Below, one piece after another: positions 23,873-31,313 of a stretch of 61,677 nucleotides of DNA (position 1 is its first letter; each line of letters begins with the position of its first letter). The notes under the pieces are model-generated. The model ran no database searches and was not told the origin of the DNA. It saw nothing but the letters and a program-made list of their open reading frames with translations. The DNA is from CAYUMU01 sp964445985. Lineage in GTDB: Bacteria; Planctomycetota; Planctomycetia; Pirellulales; S012-138. The stretch covers positions 1 to 61,677 of the forward strand of contig CAYUMU010000032.1 of assembly GCA_964445985.1 (NCBI GenBank), written 5' to 3'. Position numbers and translations under genes: made by a program.

Positions 23873-26557
23873 ATGACTACCCCGCCGCTTGCCGAATCCC
23901 CAACCTGGTGGGGCCGGTGCCTGGACTACTGGTTGCGGATCGACCTGCGCTCGCTGGGCCTGTTTCGGATTCTGCTGGCGGTGGTGTTGCTTTGGAACCT
24001 GGGTCGTCGGTGGTGGTGGTTCGATACGTTGTACACCTCCTCGGGTGTGTTCCCGGCGGATTCCATCCCACATCACGGCGACTGGCTGGCGAATCTCGGC
24101 TTCTGGTTTAGCTGGTACGCCAACCCGCTGGTTTGGATCGAGGACTGGCCTTGGGCGGTGCGGGCCTTTTTTGCGCTCACGGCCGTGTGCTACGTGATGC
24201 TGCTATTGGGAATTCGCACCCGGCTGGCCACGGTGCTGTCGCTGGTGCTCTTTGCCTGGCTGTCGCATCGCAACCGGCACGTTACCATCGGCGCCGATTA
24301 TGTGATGGGCTCCATGCTGCTGTGGTCGCTGTTCTTGCCCCTGGGAGCCAGGTTCTCGCTGGACGGCGTGCGCGCCCGGCTGAAGGCCGGCGTGCGGCTG
24401 CCGAGCGGGCCAAGCAACAATTCGGGCGAGCCCTGGTTGGCGGCGCCGCGCATTTCGGCGCGAAATATCGCCGCGCTGGGCGTGGTGCTACAGATTGGCT
24501 TGATCTACTTTTGCACCGCCTGGATGAAGTCGGGGGAAAGCTGGTGGGGAAAGGGCACCGCGATTTACTACGTGTTGTATATCGAGCAATCGGTTTACCC
24601 GCTGGCCGAGTGGATGCGCGACTTGCCGCTGGGGTTCTTGCGGTTCTTGACTTGGGCCACCCTGGCGGTGGAGTACGCGGCGCTGCCGCTGTTGCTGCTG
24701 CCGTGGGGGCAGCCGGCGCCGCGGCGTCTGGCGATCGTCAGCCTGGTGGGCCTGCACGTGGGCATTGCGTTGATTGTCGACGCCGGTCTGTTTTCTTACG
24801 TGATGTTTGCCTGCTTTGCCCTGCTGCCGCGCGACGAAGACTGGCGGGCGGCCCGCGCCCTGCTGCGTCACTTCTCGCGCCCGGCCACGGTTTATTACGA
24901 CGACAGTTGCGGAATCTGCACCAAGAGCTGCGAAGCGTTGGCGATTGTCGACCGCTTTGGCAAGCTGTCGTTCATTGGCAATTCCAACACGCCCGCCTAT
25001 CGTCATCCGGTGCCAGTCGAACTGACCGAGTCCACGGTGGTCGTTTGCGACGATCGCACCGGCCGACAATCCATCAAGGCCGTGGGAGCCGCCGCCGCGC
25101 TGCGCGGGTTGCCATTGCCCTTTCGCGCGTGGTGCTGGATCGGTTGGCCAATCATCCGCGAACTGACCAACGCCGCCTACGATACTTTCGCCGCCAACCG
25201 ACATCGGGTTTCGGCCTGGCTGGGGCTTACCGCCTGCGGCATACCGCGGGCTCCGCAAACGCCGGGCGTGGGCCGGGAAGCTGGTTCGCCTGGACCGACG
25301 GCCGCGGGCGGGTATGCGGGTGAGTATGCGGGCGAGGCGGTGATCGGCCGCCATTCGTGGTGGGGGAAGGTCCTGGCCACCTTATTGTTGGCGTCGATCC
25401 TGGTCGACGCGGCGTACTTCACGTTCATTGCCCCTTCGCTGGCGGCTCTCACCGACCCCACCAAGGAGCCCCCCCTGGTTCGCGTGGCGGCCCTGCCGCA
25501 GCGTTTGGCTGGGGTTTCGCAGCGGTGGAATATGTTCTCGCCCGACGTGAGCCAGTACGACTTGTGGTGGGTCTGGGAAGCCCAGTGGCCCGATGGACGG
25601 CAATTGGACCTGCTGCGAGGAGGTTTGCCGAGCAGCGAGCAGCCCCAGCTTTCCGAACGGCTTTTCAACAGCACGATGGGCGAGTATCTCAAGCATGGCC
25701 TGACCGTGGAGGGGGATTACGCTTCGGCCGAATCGCAGGCCGTGGCCAAGGCGTTGTGCCGGTATTTGGCTCGAGAGATAACCCGCGTGTTTAGAGACGA
25801 TCCGCCGCAAACCATTCGCATTTATCGGCTTCGCCAGCAGGCGCCGCCGGCCGATGGGACCAAGGATCAACTGGTTTCGGACGTGCTGCTCGTGGCCAGC
25901 TACGATCTAGCCACGCAGAAATTCCAGCCCAGCAACGACTTGACCTACGTGACGATTCGCCGCCGTGATGGCACGCTCACTCAAGAGGGGCCTTCCGACT
26001 GGCGAAATGGCCAGAGGGAAGGACGCTGGACGACCTATCTCGACGACGGCCAAACCGTTTGGTCCTACGGAACCTATCGCGATGGCGCGCTGACGGGGCC
26101 AGCCGTGATTTGGAACATCGACGAAGAGGGCCTCCGCGAGGAAGGAAACCTGGTCGACGGCAAAAAGGAAGGCTACTGGGTCAGTTACCATCCCGACGGC
26201 TGGATTGCCGCCGCTGGTCGCTATCAAGAGGGAAAGCGGGACGGCGTTTGGGAGCGATATTCTGCTTCTGGCCGGCGACTACGGCAGGTGACCTACCAGG
26301 CCGACGTGCTAGACGGCCCAGCGATGACCTGGCACCCCCTTCCTGCCGGCGGATTGCCCGAAAGGATTTGGAGCCGGGGCTATTACCGAAACGGCAGGCC
26401 CGATGGCGAATGGACGGAATGGGCCAAGGATGGAAAGCCGGCTCGGCACGGCGTTTACGCCAATGGTTCTCCCCAGGGCACCTGGACCCGCTGGATTTAT
26501 GGCCGCGCCTATCAGCAAAATTATGATGGCGTGGGCGGGGTAAGCTCCTCGAAATAA
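23873..26557 (+). CDS. HTTM - DCC (DUF393) - MORN repeat membrane protein
   Basis: From ATG 23873 the product has 894 residues and three parts. Residues about 10-330 form an HTTM domain of the vitamin K-dependent gamma-carboxylase superfamily, with many membrane spans and phrases such as WWWFDTLYTSSGVFPADSIP and RNRHVTIGADYVMGSMLLWS. Residues about 339-450 are a DCC (DUF393) thioredoxin-like domain with VYYDDSCGICTKSCEAL, holding a CxxC pair. After one more membrane span (about 500-520) comes a region with RWNMFSPDVSQYDLWW. From about 695 onward MORN-like or YwqK-like repeats follow (GQREGRWTTYLDDG, GKKEGYWVSYHPDG, GKRDGVWERYSASG). HTTM and DCC modules are known neighbours; all three in one chain is rarer. 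A role in lipid or protein modification is speculative. Confidence 0.88.
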   Translation: MTTPPLAESPTWWGRCLDYWLRIDLRSLGLFRILLAVVLLWNLGRRWWWFDTLYTSSGVFPADSIPHHGDWLANLGFWFSWYANPLVWIEDWPWAVRAFFALTAVCYVMLLLGIRTRLATVLSLVLFAWLSHRNRHVTIGADYVMGSMLLWSLFLPLGARFSLDGVRARLKAGVRLPSGPSNNSGEPWLAAPRISARNIAALGVVLQIGLIYFCTAWMKSGESWWGKGTAIYYVLYIEQSVYPLAEWMRDLPLGFLRFLTWATLAVEYAALPLLLLPWGQPAPRRLAIVSLVGLHVGIALIVDAGLFSYVMFACFALLPRDEDWRAARALLRHFSRPATVYYDDSCGICTKSCEALAIVDRFGKLSFIGNSNTPAYRHPVPVELTESTVVVCDDRTGRQSIKAVGAAAALRGLPLPFRAWCWIGWPIIRELTNAAYDTFAANRHRVSAWLGLTACGIPRAPQTPGVGREAGSPGPTAAGGYAGEYAGEAVIGRHSWWGKVLATLLLASILVDAAYFTFIAPSLAALTDPTKEPPLVRVAALPQRLAGVSQRWNMFSPDVSQYDLWWVWEAQWPDGRQLDLLRGGLPSSEQPQLSERLFNSTMGEYLKHGLTVEGDYASAESQAVAKALCRYLAREITRVFRDDPPQTIRIYRLRQQAPPADGTKDQLVSDVLLVASYDLATQKFQPSNDLTYVTIRRRDGTLTQEGPSDWRNGQREGRWTTYLDDGQTVWSYGTYRDGALTGPAVIWNIDEEGLREEGNLVDGKKEGYWVSYHPDGWIAAAGRYQEGKRDGVWERYSASGRRLRQVTYQADVLDGPAMTWHPLPAGGLPERIWSRGYYRNGRPDGEWTEWAKDGKPARHGVYANGSPQGTWTRWIYGRAYQQNYDGVGGVSSSK

Positions 26558-26595
26558 CATGAGGGTAGCGGTGGGTTCTTGGTTCGGCGATAGCC

Positions 26596-26702
26596 AGTAC
26601 CGGCTGGAAAGTACCCGGCGATTTGAATTCGACGGCCGCGCCCAGCGCGTCGCCCACGGCCAGCCCCAGCAGGCAACCCCGCTGTCGGTCATCCAGCTCC
26701 CG
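26596..26702 (-). pseudogene. Relic of ADP-ribosylglycohydrolase N-terminus
   Basis: On the minus strand codons from 26702 read RELDDRQRGCLLGLAVGDAL then GAAVEFKSPGTFQPV, the signature opening of the ADP-ribosylglycohydrolase (DraG/ARH) family. Homology stops there. A TGA immediately precedes it at 26703-26705, no proper start codon is in frame, and the expected metal-binding regions further on are absent. It sits 30 bases downstream of the 362-residue gene on the same strand, so an intact copy once followed that gene. The rest was lost at or before the end of the convergent HTTM gene. Confidence 0.65.
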
Positions 26703-26732
26703 TCAATTCATGAACAAGCTACCTGCCGTTCC

Positions 26733-27821
26733 TCACAACTCATCAAATAACTCATCCAGCTCAGCCAATTCCTCCTGCTCGGCCAATTGGCTCTGCTCGG
26801 CCGTCCGCGGTGTTTTCCGCAGCAGTTCGTCCGGCAGTTCAAACCGCGTTTCCAGTACGGTGATGGTGGCGGGGATTGGTTGGTTCCGCACGGGAAAGTC
26901 TTGGGCGTGGAAGCTTCGCCAAATGAAGACGCTTTTGCCGCGAAAGGGGTCATCCAACGCCCGATAGGCCACACCAAACTCGGCCCGCCCACTCCGATAA
27001 GGCGCGATCAGGCTCTTGCGAAACTCGCCATCGTGGTCGCCGAGATACACGGCTTCGATCACCAAACCTTGAACTTCCACCCGCAGCAACGAGCCGGGCG
27101 TCAAGTTGAGTTGTTCGGCCGCCTTGCGATCGAGATTCACCGAGCACGCTTCGCGGGCCACGCGCGCGAACGCTCTGCCGTGGCACACACCGTCTTCCAC
27201 GCGATACTTGCGAAGCCAACTCGCCATGCTCACGCCAGGCACGCGCAACAGCGGCTTGACGGTTTTCACCGGCTTGGCATCGGCCACCGGAGTAAGTACG
27301 AGGATTTCCCCGGGACCATTCCAGGCCCCGTCTTCGCCCAACAGGCCCTCGGTTTCCAGCTTGTCCCAGTCCAGCCGATACAACGTCAGCACGTATTCGC
27401 CCGGCGGCACGTTCAGCCGACCTGGCGCTTCCTCGGATTCGTCGTCCGAGTCGCCATCCAAGGGGAACGTGTTGGCCGTATCAATTCGCAGCACGCCCGA
27501 TGGCAGTCGCAACGCCGTCACCTGAGGGCGTTGCCAACGCCCCACTTTCAGTTCTTGCCTGGTGAGCGGCCCACCCACGATCACTTCCACGCTCACCGGG
27601 TCGTCTTGCACCAGTTCGTAAGCCGCCAAGGTGCGATTCTTGGACAACTGCTTGAGAGGCCGGCCGATCTCCGCGTCGCTCGCTCCATAGCTGAAGTCGG
27701 CCCCCGATTGTTCCAATTCAGGCAAATGCGATTCGTCATACAGCATGACGATGAGACCTTCGTTGTAAACTTCAACCATGGTCGAGCCAGCGCGCGCGCC
27801 GGGCCAGGAATCGTTCGCCAT
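26733..27821 (-). CDS. Unknown cytoplasmic protein
   Basis: From ATG 27821 the product has 362 residues. The frame runs to 27950, but the extra 43 residues are Gly/Arg-rich and unlike the rest. It has no signal peptide. The sequence is evenly composed, beta-rich and acidic, with an Asp/Glu/Ser cluster near residue 130 (DGDSDDESEEA). Two halves are visible: about 1-190, including PPGEYVLTLYRLDWDKL, and about 195-340, including WRSFHAQDFPVRNQPIPA. The C-terminus is a Glu-rich helix (QSQLAEQEELAELDELFDEL). I do not recognise the family. It is followed by an ADP-ribosylglycohydrolase relic and preceded by cbiX-like and LOG genes on the same strand. Confidence 0.8.
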   Translation of the reverse strand: MANDSWPGARAGSTMVEVYNEGLIVMLYDESHLPELEQSGADFSYGASDAEIGRPLKQLSKNRTLAAYELVQDDPVSVEVIVGGPLTRQELKVGRWQRPQVTALRLPSGVLRIDTANTFPLDGDSDDESEEAPGRLNVPPGEYVLTLYRLDWDKLETEGLLGEDGAWNGPGEILVLTPVADAKPVKTVKPLLRVPGVSMASWLRKYRVEDGVCHGRAFARVAREACSVNLDRKAAEQLNLTPGSLLRVEVQGLVIEAVYLGDHDGEFRKSLIAPYRSGRAEFGVAYRALDDPFRGKSVFIWRSFHAQDFPVRNQPIPATITVLETRFELPDELLRKTPRTAEQSQLAEQEELAELDELFDEL

Positions 27822-27941
27822 AAAAACAGTTCCAGCAGAATTGGCCGCGGAAGTACCCGAAAAGATACCCCCCCGCCCAATATGCGACGGCAACCGGCCC
27901 CTGTAAACGGCCCCACCCCCACAAAAAGCCCAGCGAGAATC

Positions 27942-27979
27942 GCCCCCCATCCCCTAGCCCCCAGCCCCCAATCCCCCTT
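27942..27979 (-). repeat. G-rich repeat at the end of the cbiX-like gene, copy 1
   Basis: On the minus strand the sequence is a run of G tracts (GGGGG, GGGGG, GGGG, GGGGGG) separated by ATT, CT, CTA and AT. It provides the last residues (GLGAGG) and the TAG stop of the cbiX-like gene. About 25 of 28 bases match the element at 57681-57723. The G tracts could form a quadruplex on the coding strand. Confidence 0.7.
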
Positions 27980-28394
27980 CCAAACTCTCCCTCACCCGTT
28001 CCTCCATCACCTCCAGCATGGCAGGGTGCAAACCCAGCGGGGCCGTCACGCGATATTCTACGCCCGGGTGCTCTTTCGCCGCCTCGGCGGCCAAGGCGGG
28101 AATGTCTTGATCCCAGTGCCGGCCGGGGCCGAGGAAGTAGGGATGCACAATCACCAGCCGCGCGCCTTGCGCTACGCAGCGGCCGAAGGCCTCGGCCAGC
28201 GTGGGTTCGGCCAGTTCCATGTGGGCTGGCTCCAGGATTGCCAGGCCGGTGCTGTGTTGGAACGCTTGGGCCACTTCCAGCAACAGGGCGTTGCTCTCGG
28301 CGCGGCGCGACCCGTGGTCGATGACGATCACGCCCACGGCTTGGTCTTGGCTGGCCAGCAGTTCGGCGAGCGAATTCGGGAGATGGCGCGGCAT
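27954..28394 (-). CDS. CbiX/SirB-like sirohydrochlorin chelatase
   Basis: This 146-residue protein has the short-form CbiX layout: VGVIVIDHGSRRAESNALLL near 19-38, with the metal-site His, then EPAHMELAEPTLAEAF, RLVIVHPYFLGPGRHWDQDI and APLGLHPAMLEVM. These enzymes insert Co2+ or Fe2+ into sirohydrochlorin for cobalamin or siroheme synthesis, or act on related ring systems. A single short domain suggests a homodimer. It follows the LOG gene with only 8 bases between, so the two are co-transcribed. The C-terminal residues GLGAGG and the stop codon come from a G-rich repeat, so the natural C-terminus may have been altered. Confidence 0.82.
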   Translation of the reverse strand: MPRHLPNSLAELLASQDQAVGVIVIDHGSRRAESNALLLEVAQAFQHSTGLAILEPAHMELAEPTLAEAFGRCVAQGARLVIVHPYFLGPGRHWDQDIPALAAEAAKEHPGVEYRVTAPLGLHPAMLEVMEERVRESLEGGLGAGG

Positions 28395-28402
28395 GGCAAG
28401 TA

Positions 28403-29302
28403 CTATCCCAAGTCTTCTTGGCTGGCCCCCTCCGGCGGTATGCCGGGCGGCACGTCGGTTGGCTTGACGTCGCGATGAAACCGGCGAATTTGATTCCAGG
28501 CTTCCAGCGGTGAATTGGCGTACGTAATCAAATCCAGGTGAATGTCGTCAATCGCGCCTTCATCGGCCAGGTACTGAAAGTCGATCACATTCTCCCAATA
28601 CTCGCGACCATACATGATGATCGGAATCGCCTGCATCCGCTCGGTCTGTCGCAACGTGAGCGCGTCGAACAGCTCGTCGAGCGTGCCAAACCCGCCCGGG
28701 AATACCACCAATGCCTTGGCACGCAGCAAGAAGTGCAACTTGCGCATCGCAAAGTAATGGAACTGAAAGCACAACTCAGGCGTGATATATGCGTTCGGAC
28801 GTTGTTCGGCCGGCAGGGTGATGTTCAGCCCCACCGACTTGCCCCCAACCTCAAACGCCCCCCGATTGCCGGCTTCCATAATGCCAGGGCCGCCGCCGGT
28901 CACAATCACGTAGTCGCAGTGATCGTTGCACTGACAATCGGCGGTGACCAGTTTCGCAAACTCCCGCGCCGCGTCGTAGTAATGGCTTTTGGCCGCCACC
29001 CGCTCTGCCAGGTGCAACTCGCGCTGCAAGGCCTGGTCTTGCGGATCGCGCTCGGCATTGCGCCGCGCCGCCGCCAGCCGCTGGGCGGCCACGTGCGACT
29101 CTACAATTCGCGTACCGCCAAACAGCACCACCGTGGAATGCACCTTCTGCTCGGCAAAAGCCATTTCCACTTTGAGCAGTTCCAACTGCATCCGCACCGG
29201 ACGCAGCTCCGGCTTGGCCAAAAACTCCACGTCCTGCTCGGCCAGCCGATAACTGGAAGATCCCAAGATTTCGCGGAGGTTTTCTTCGGGCGTGCGACTC
29301 AA
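28403..29302 (-). CDS. LOG family (TIGR00730-type) nucleotide phosphoribohydrolase
   Basis: From TTG 29302 the product has 299 residues. AGGAAAGG lies 6 bases upstream. The longer frame to 29371 would begin inside a terminator hairpin, so the shorter start is preferred. The Rossmann-fold domain has VVLFGGTRIVES, GGGPGIMEAGNRGA and PGGFGTLDELFDAL, the two signature motifs of LOG-like proteins, which cleave cytokinin-type or other nucleoside 5'-monophosphates into base and ribose 5-phosphate. Residues before about 70 form a helical N-terminal extension seen in the long bacterial forms. The substrate in this organism is unknown. It is followed after 8 bases by the CbiX-like gene. Confidence 0.88.
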   Translation of the reverse strand: MSRTPEENLREILGSSSYRLAEQDVEFLAKPELRPVRMQLELLKVEMAFAEQKVHSTVVLFGGTRIVESHVAAQRLAAARRNAERDPQDQALQRELHLAERVAAKSHYYDAAREFAKLVTADCQCNDHCDYVIVTGGGPGIMEAGNRGAFEVGGKSVGLNITLPAEQRPNAYITPELCFQFHYFAMRKLHFLLRAKALVVFPGGFGTLDELFDALTLRQTERMQAIPIIMYGREYWENVIDFQYLADEGAIDDIHLDLITYANSPLEAWNQIRRFHRDVKPTDVPPGIPPEGASQEDLG

Positions 29303-29325
29303 AGGTGCGCCTTTCCTGCTGTGCA

Positions 29326-29367
29326 AACAAGCCAGCCCACGCGAGTTGCCGCGTGGGCTGGCTTGTT
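29326..29367 (-). terminator. Perfect 18-bp hairpin, terminator of the secreted-protein gene
   Basis: AACAAGCCAGCCCACGCG at 29326-29343 pairs perfectly with 29350-29367 over a 6-base loop. It lies 51 bases after the stop of the secreted gene at 29419, with TTGTTTG on the minus-strand exit. It would separate that transcript from the LOG operon. The arms end in AA/TT, so it could work in both directions. Confidence 0.7.
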
Positions 29368-29418
29368 TCAACTGTTGGAATCATGACTTACCTCAAGCAG
29401 CAGGCAAGTCGAAAAACC

Positions 29419-30621
29419 TCAATCAACCTTGTCGAGCGCTTCGAGCACGGCTTCGGTCACACGATTCACTTCGCCAGCGACTCCCGCGGCCCCGGTGCCG
29501 CCGGGCGTGGCTGTGCCCGCGGCGGGAGCTTCCACTTTTCGCAGCACGACTTTGTCGGCCGAAATCCAACCGCGAACCGGCACCGAGCCCGACAGGCCCG
29601 CTACCAGCACCTTGCCGTCGGCCTTTTCCAGGACGGTGAACTTTTGGCCCTTTTGCACTTCGACCGCCAAGAAGCCCAGCGGACCCACCACTTGCGTGGC
29701 TTCGGTCACTTCGGCTTCTTCGGCCGGCATCGCGCCACCACCGATGGCCCCGCCACCGATCAGGCCGCCCAGGTTGATTCCGCCCGGCACGCGAATTCCG
29801 CCCGGCCCTGCCAGTCCACCAGGCGCTACCAGTCCACCAGGCGCCGCGGCGTTGGCTTCGATCCGCACGTTCAATTCTTTCATGATCCCCGCCAGGGTGG
29901 CGCGGCGTTGATCCAGAATTTGGTCGGCCGTTTCGGCCACCACTTGCAGCAGCGACTTGGCGGCGTCGATTTCCAGGTTGTTGCAACGGAAGTTGCCGGC
30001 CAGGAACGAGTCTTGCACGTTATCGCGCGCGATCCAGATGGCCGCCTGAATGATCTTGGGCGTGCAGTCCGATTGCTTGCCTTCGATCAGCACTTTCAGA
30101 CAGGCTTCGTCGGGCTTGGCCAGCGTGAAGTAGTCGCTCGTTTTGGGCGAAGGGAGTTTGGCGTCGCGGCAGTAGCCTTCCATGATGAAGGTCTGCTCGG
30201 CGTTGGCGCTGAGGTGAATCTGGTTGCAGGCGGCCCACTTCGCCTGGGCCGTCCATTGCCATTTCACACCATAGACCACCATGCTTTGGCAGTTGGCCTT
30301 GGTGTGAACGAGCACGGTGCCCGGCTCAATTTTGATGTTCAGCTCGCCGGCAATTTTTTTGCGCACGCGAAGCTGCAAGGCATCGCCCGTGGAATAGCCG
30401 CGGCCCGAAATATAGACTTCGGCGGCGCCCTGCTGCACGGCGGCGGTGAGCGAAAGCTCGCGAACCTGACCCTGTGCCTGTGCCTGGCCTTGAACCTGAA
30501 CCTGAACCTGGGCTTGTGCCCGAGCCTGAGCTTGAACCTGGGCTTGGGCCGCGGGTGAAGCCACCGCTAGCCCGACAAGCGTGAGCACGGCGAGCGACAA
30601 GGTGTTGATGACTGTTTTCAT
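29419..30621 (-). CDS. Secreted repeat-rich protein with C-terminal SH3-like domain
   Basis: This 400-residue exported protein has a signal peptide (about 1-27, ending SPAAQA). A low-complexity stretch of alternating Gln with Ala or Val follows (about 28-52), encoded by hexanucleotide repeats. Residues about 55-215 form a conserved secreted domain in which PGTVLVHTKANCQSMVV, FIMEGYCRDA, ACLKVLIEG and IIQAAIWIARDNV stand out, with six cysteines that could pair. A PGG and GGG-rich linker (about 258-295) and an SH3-like tail (about 310-355, KGQKFTVLEKADGKVLVAGL, then GWISADKVVL) complete it. The role is probably extracellular or envelope binding. A clear terminator follows. Confidence 0.82.
   Translation of the reverse strand: MKTVINTLSLAVLTLVGLAVASPAAQAQVQAQARAQAQVQVQVQGQAQAQGQVRELSLTAAVQQGAAEVYISGRGYSTGDALQLRVRKKIAGELNIKIEPGTVLVHTKANCQSMVVYGVKWQWTAQAKWAACNQIHLSANAEQTFIMEGYCRDAKLPSPKTSDYFTLAKPDEACLKVLIEGKQSDCTPKIIQAAIWIARDNVQDSFLAGNFRCNNLEIDAAKSLLQVVAETADQILDQRRATLAGIMKELNVRIEANAAAPGGLVAPGGLAGPGGIRVPGGINLGGLIGGGAIGGGAMPAEEAEVTEATQVVGPLGFLAVEVQKGQKFTVLEKADGKVLVAGLSGSVPVRGWISADKVVLRKVEAPAAGTATPGGTGAAGVAGEVNRVTEAVLEALDKVD
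30464..30549 (-). repeat. Imperfect hexanucleotide repeat coding Gln-Ala/Val
   Basis: About fourteen six-base units (variants of CAGGTT and CAGGCT on the minus strand) encode the QAQVQV-type stretch after the signal peptide. Such arrays change length by slippage, so the protein may vary between strains. Confidence 0.7.
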
Positions 30622-30792
30622 GGGAGTTGACCCCCTTCAACCGAATGGAGTGTAGTTTACGGCCCGGCCGCATCGACTAGCCTTATACTGCCGGAGGCGG
30701 GCCGCCAACGGTCAGCATTTTTCGAATTTTACGATAACGCGGGGCTTTTGTCGCCGGCGAGGGGTGGGGCGACGTGATCAATTCCCCGCTTG

Positions 30793-31272
30793 CTAGCGTA
30801 GCAGGTGCTGATAAGCGGCGACCGCCAGTTGATCGCAACGCTCGTTTTCGACATGCCCCGAGTGCCCTCGCACGTGTTTGAATTGGATTTTGTGCGTTTG
30901 CTGGAGCTCATCGAGCCGCTTCCACAGATCGTCGTTCTTCACGGGGGCCAGCCGGCCCCCTTCGCGGCGTTTCCAGCCGTTCCGCTTCCAGTTGGCGAGC
31001 CACTCGCTGAGCCCTTTTCCCACATAAACGCTGTCGGTATATAGCTCAACGGTCGAAGGCTTGCTCAAGGCCGCCAGGCCTTCGATCACCGCCGTGAGCT
31101 CCATGCGGTTGTTCGTGGTTTGGGCCTCGGAGCCGAATCGCTCCAGTTCCTTGCCCGAAGACGGATGCCGCAGCACAAACGCCCAGCCGCCCGGGCCCGG
31201 GTTCCCGCTGCAGCCCCCATCGGTGAATAAATGCACGAGCGGCAGTCCGTTTTGCTCTGTAGGTTCGTTCAT
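30793..31272 (-). CDS. rnhA: Ribonuclease HI
   Basis: From ATG 31272 the product has 159 residues, the usual size for bacterial RNase HI. It removes RNA from RNA-DNA hybrids during replication and repair. The catalytic acids are all visible: Asp18 (FTDGGCSGNPGPGG), Glu58 (NNRMELTAV), Asp80 (LYTDSVYV) and Asp147 (ENERCDQLA), with His137 in HVRGHSGH. The basic handle segment NWKRNGWKRREGG is present. The frame opens at 31452 inside the ThuA gene, but homology starts at 31272. It lies 41 bases downstream of the ThuA gene on the same strand and may share its transcript. Confidence 0.95.
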   Translation of the reverse strand: MNEPTEQNGLPLVHLFTDGGCSGNPGPGGWAFVLRHPSSGKELERFGSEAQTTNNRMELTAVIEGLAALSKPSTVELYTDSVYVGKGLSEWLANWKRNGWKRREGGRLAPVKNDDLWKRLDELQQTHKIQFKHVRGHSGHVENERCDQLAVAAYQHLLR

Positions 31273-31313
31273 AACCGGGGGGCTCTTTCCGTGGGCGACC
31301 GTGTGGGCCCAGC

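Noticed and set aside
24488..25354. 288-codon minus-strand frame in the HTTM gene
   Set aside because: Arg/Gln/His-rich shadow of a gene with clear HTTM and DCC domains.
26787..28478. 563-codon plus-strand frame
   Set aside because: It runs antisense across two real genes (362-residue unknown and CbiX-like) and through the G-rich repeat; no start or domain supports it.
29305..30558. 417-codon plus-strand frame
   Set aside because: It is antisense to the secreted repeat protein and ends in a Leu/Asn low-complexity tail that is the complement of the Gln-Ala repeat.
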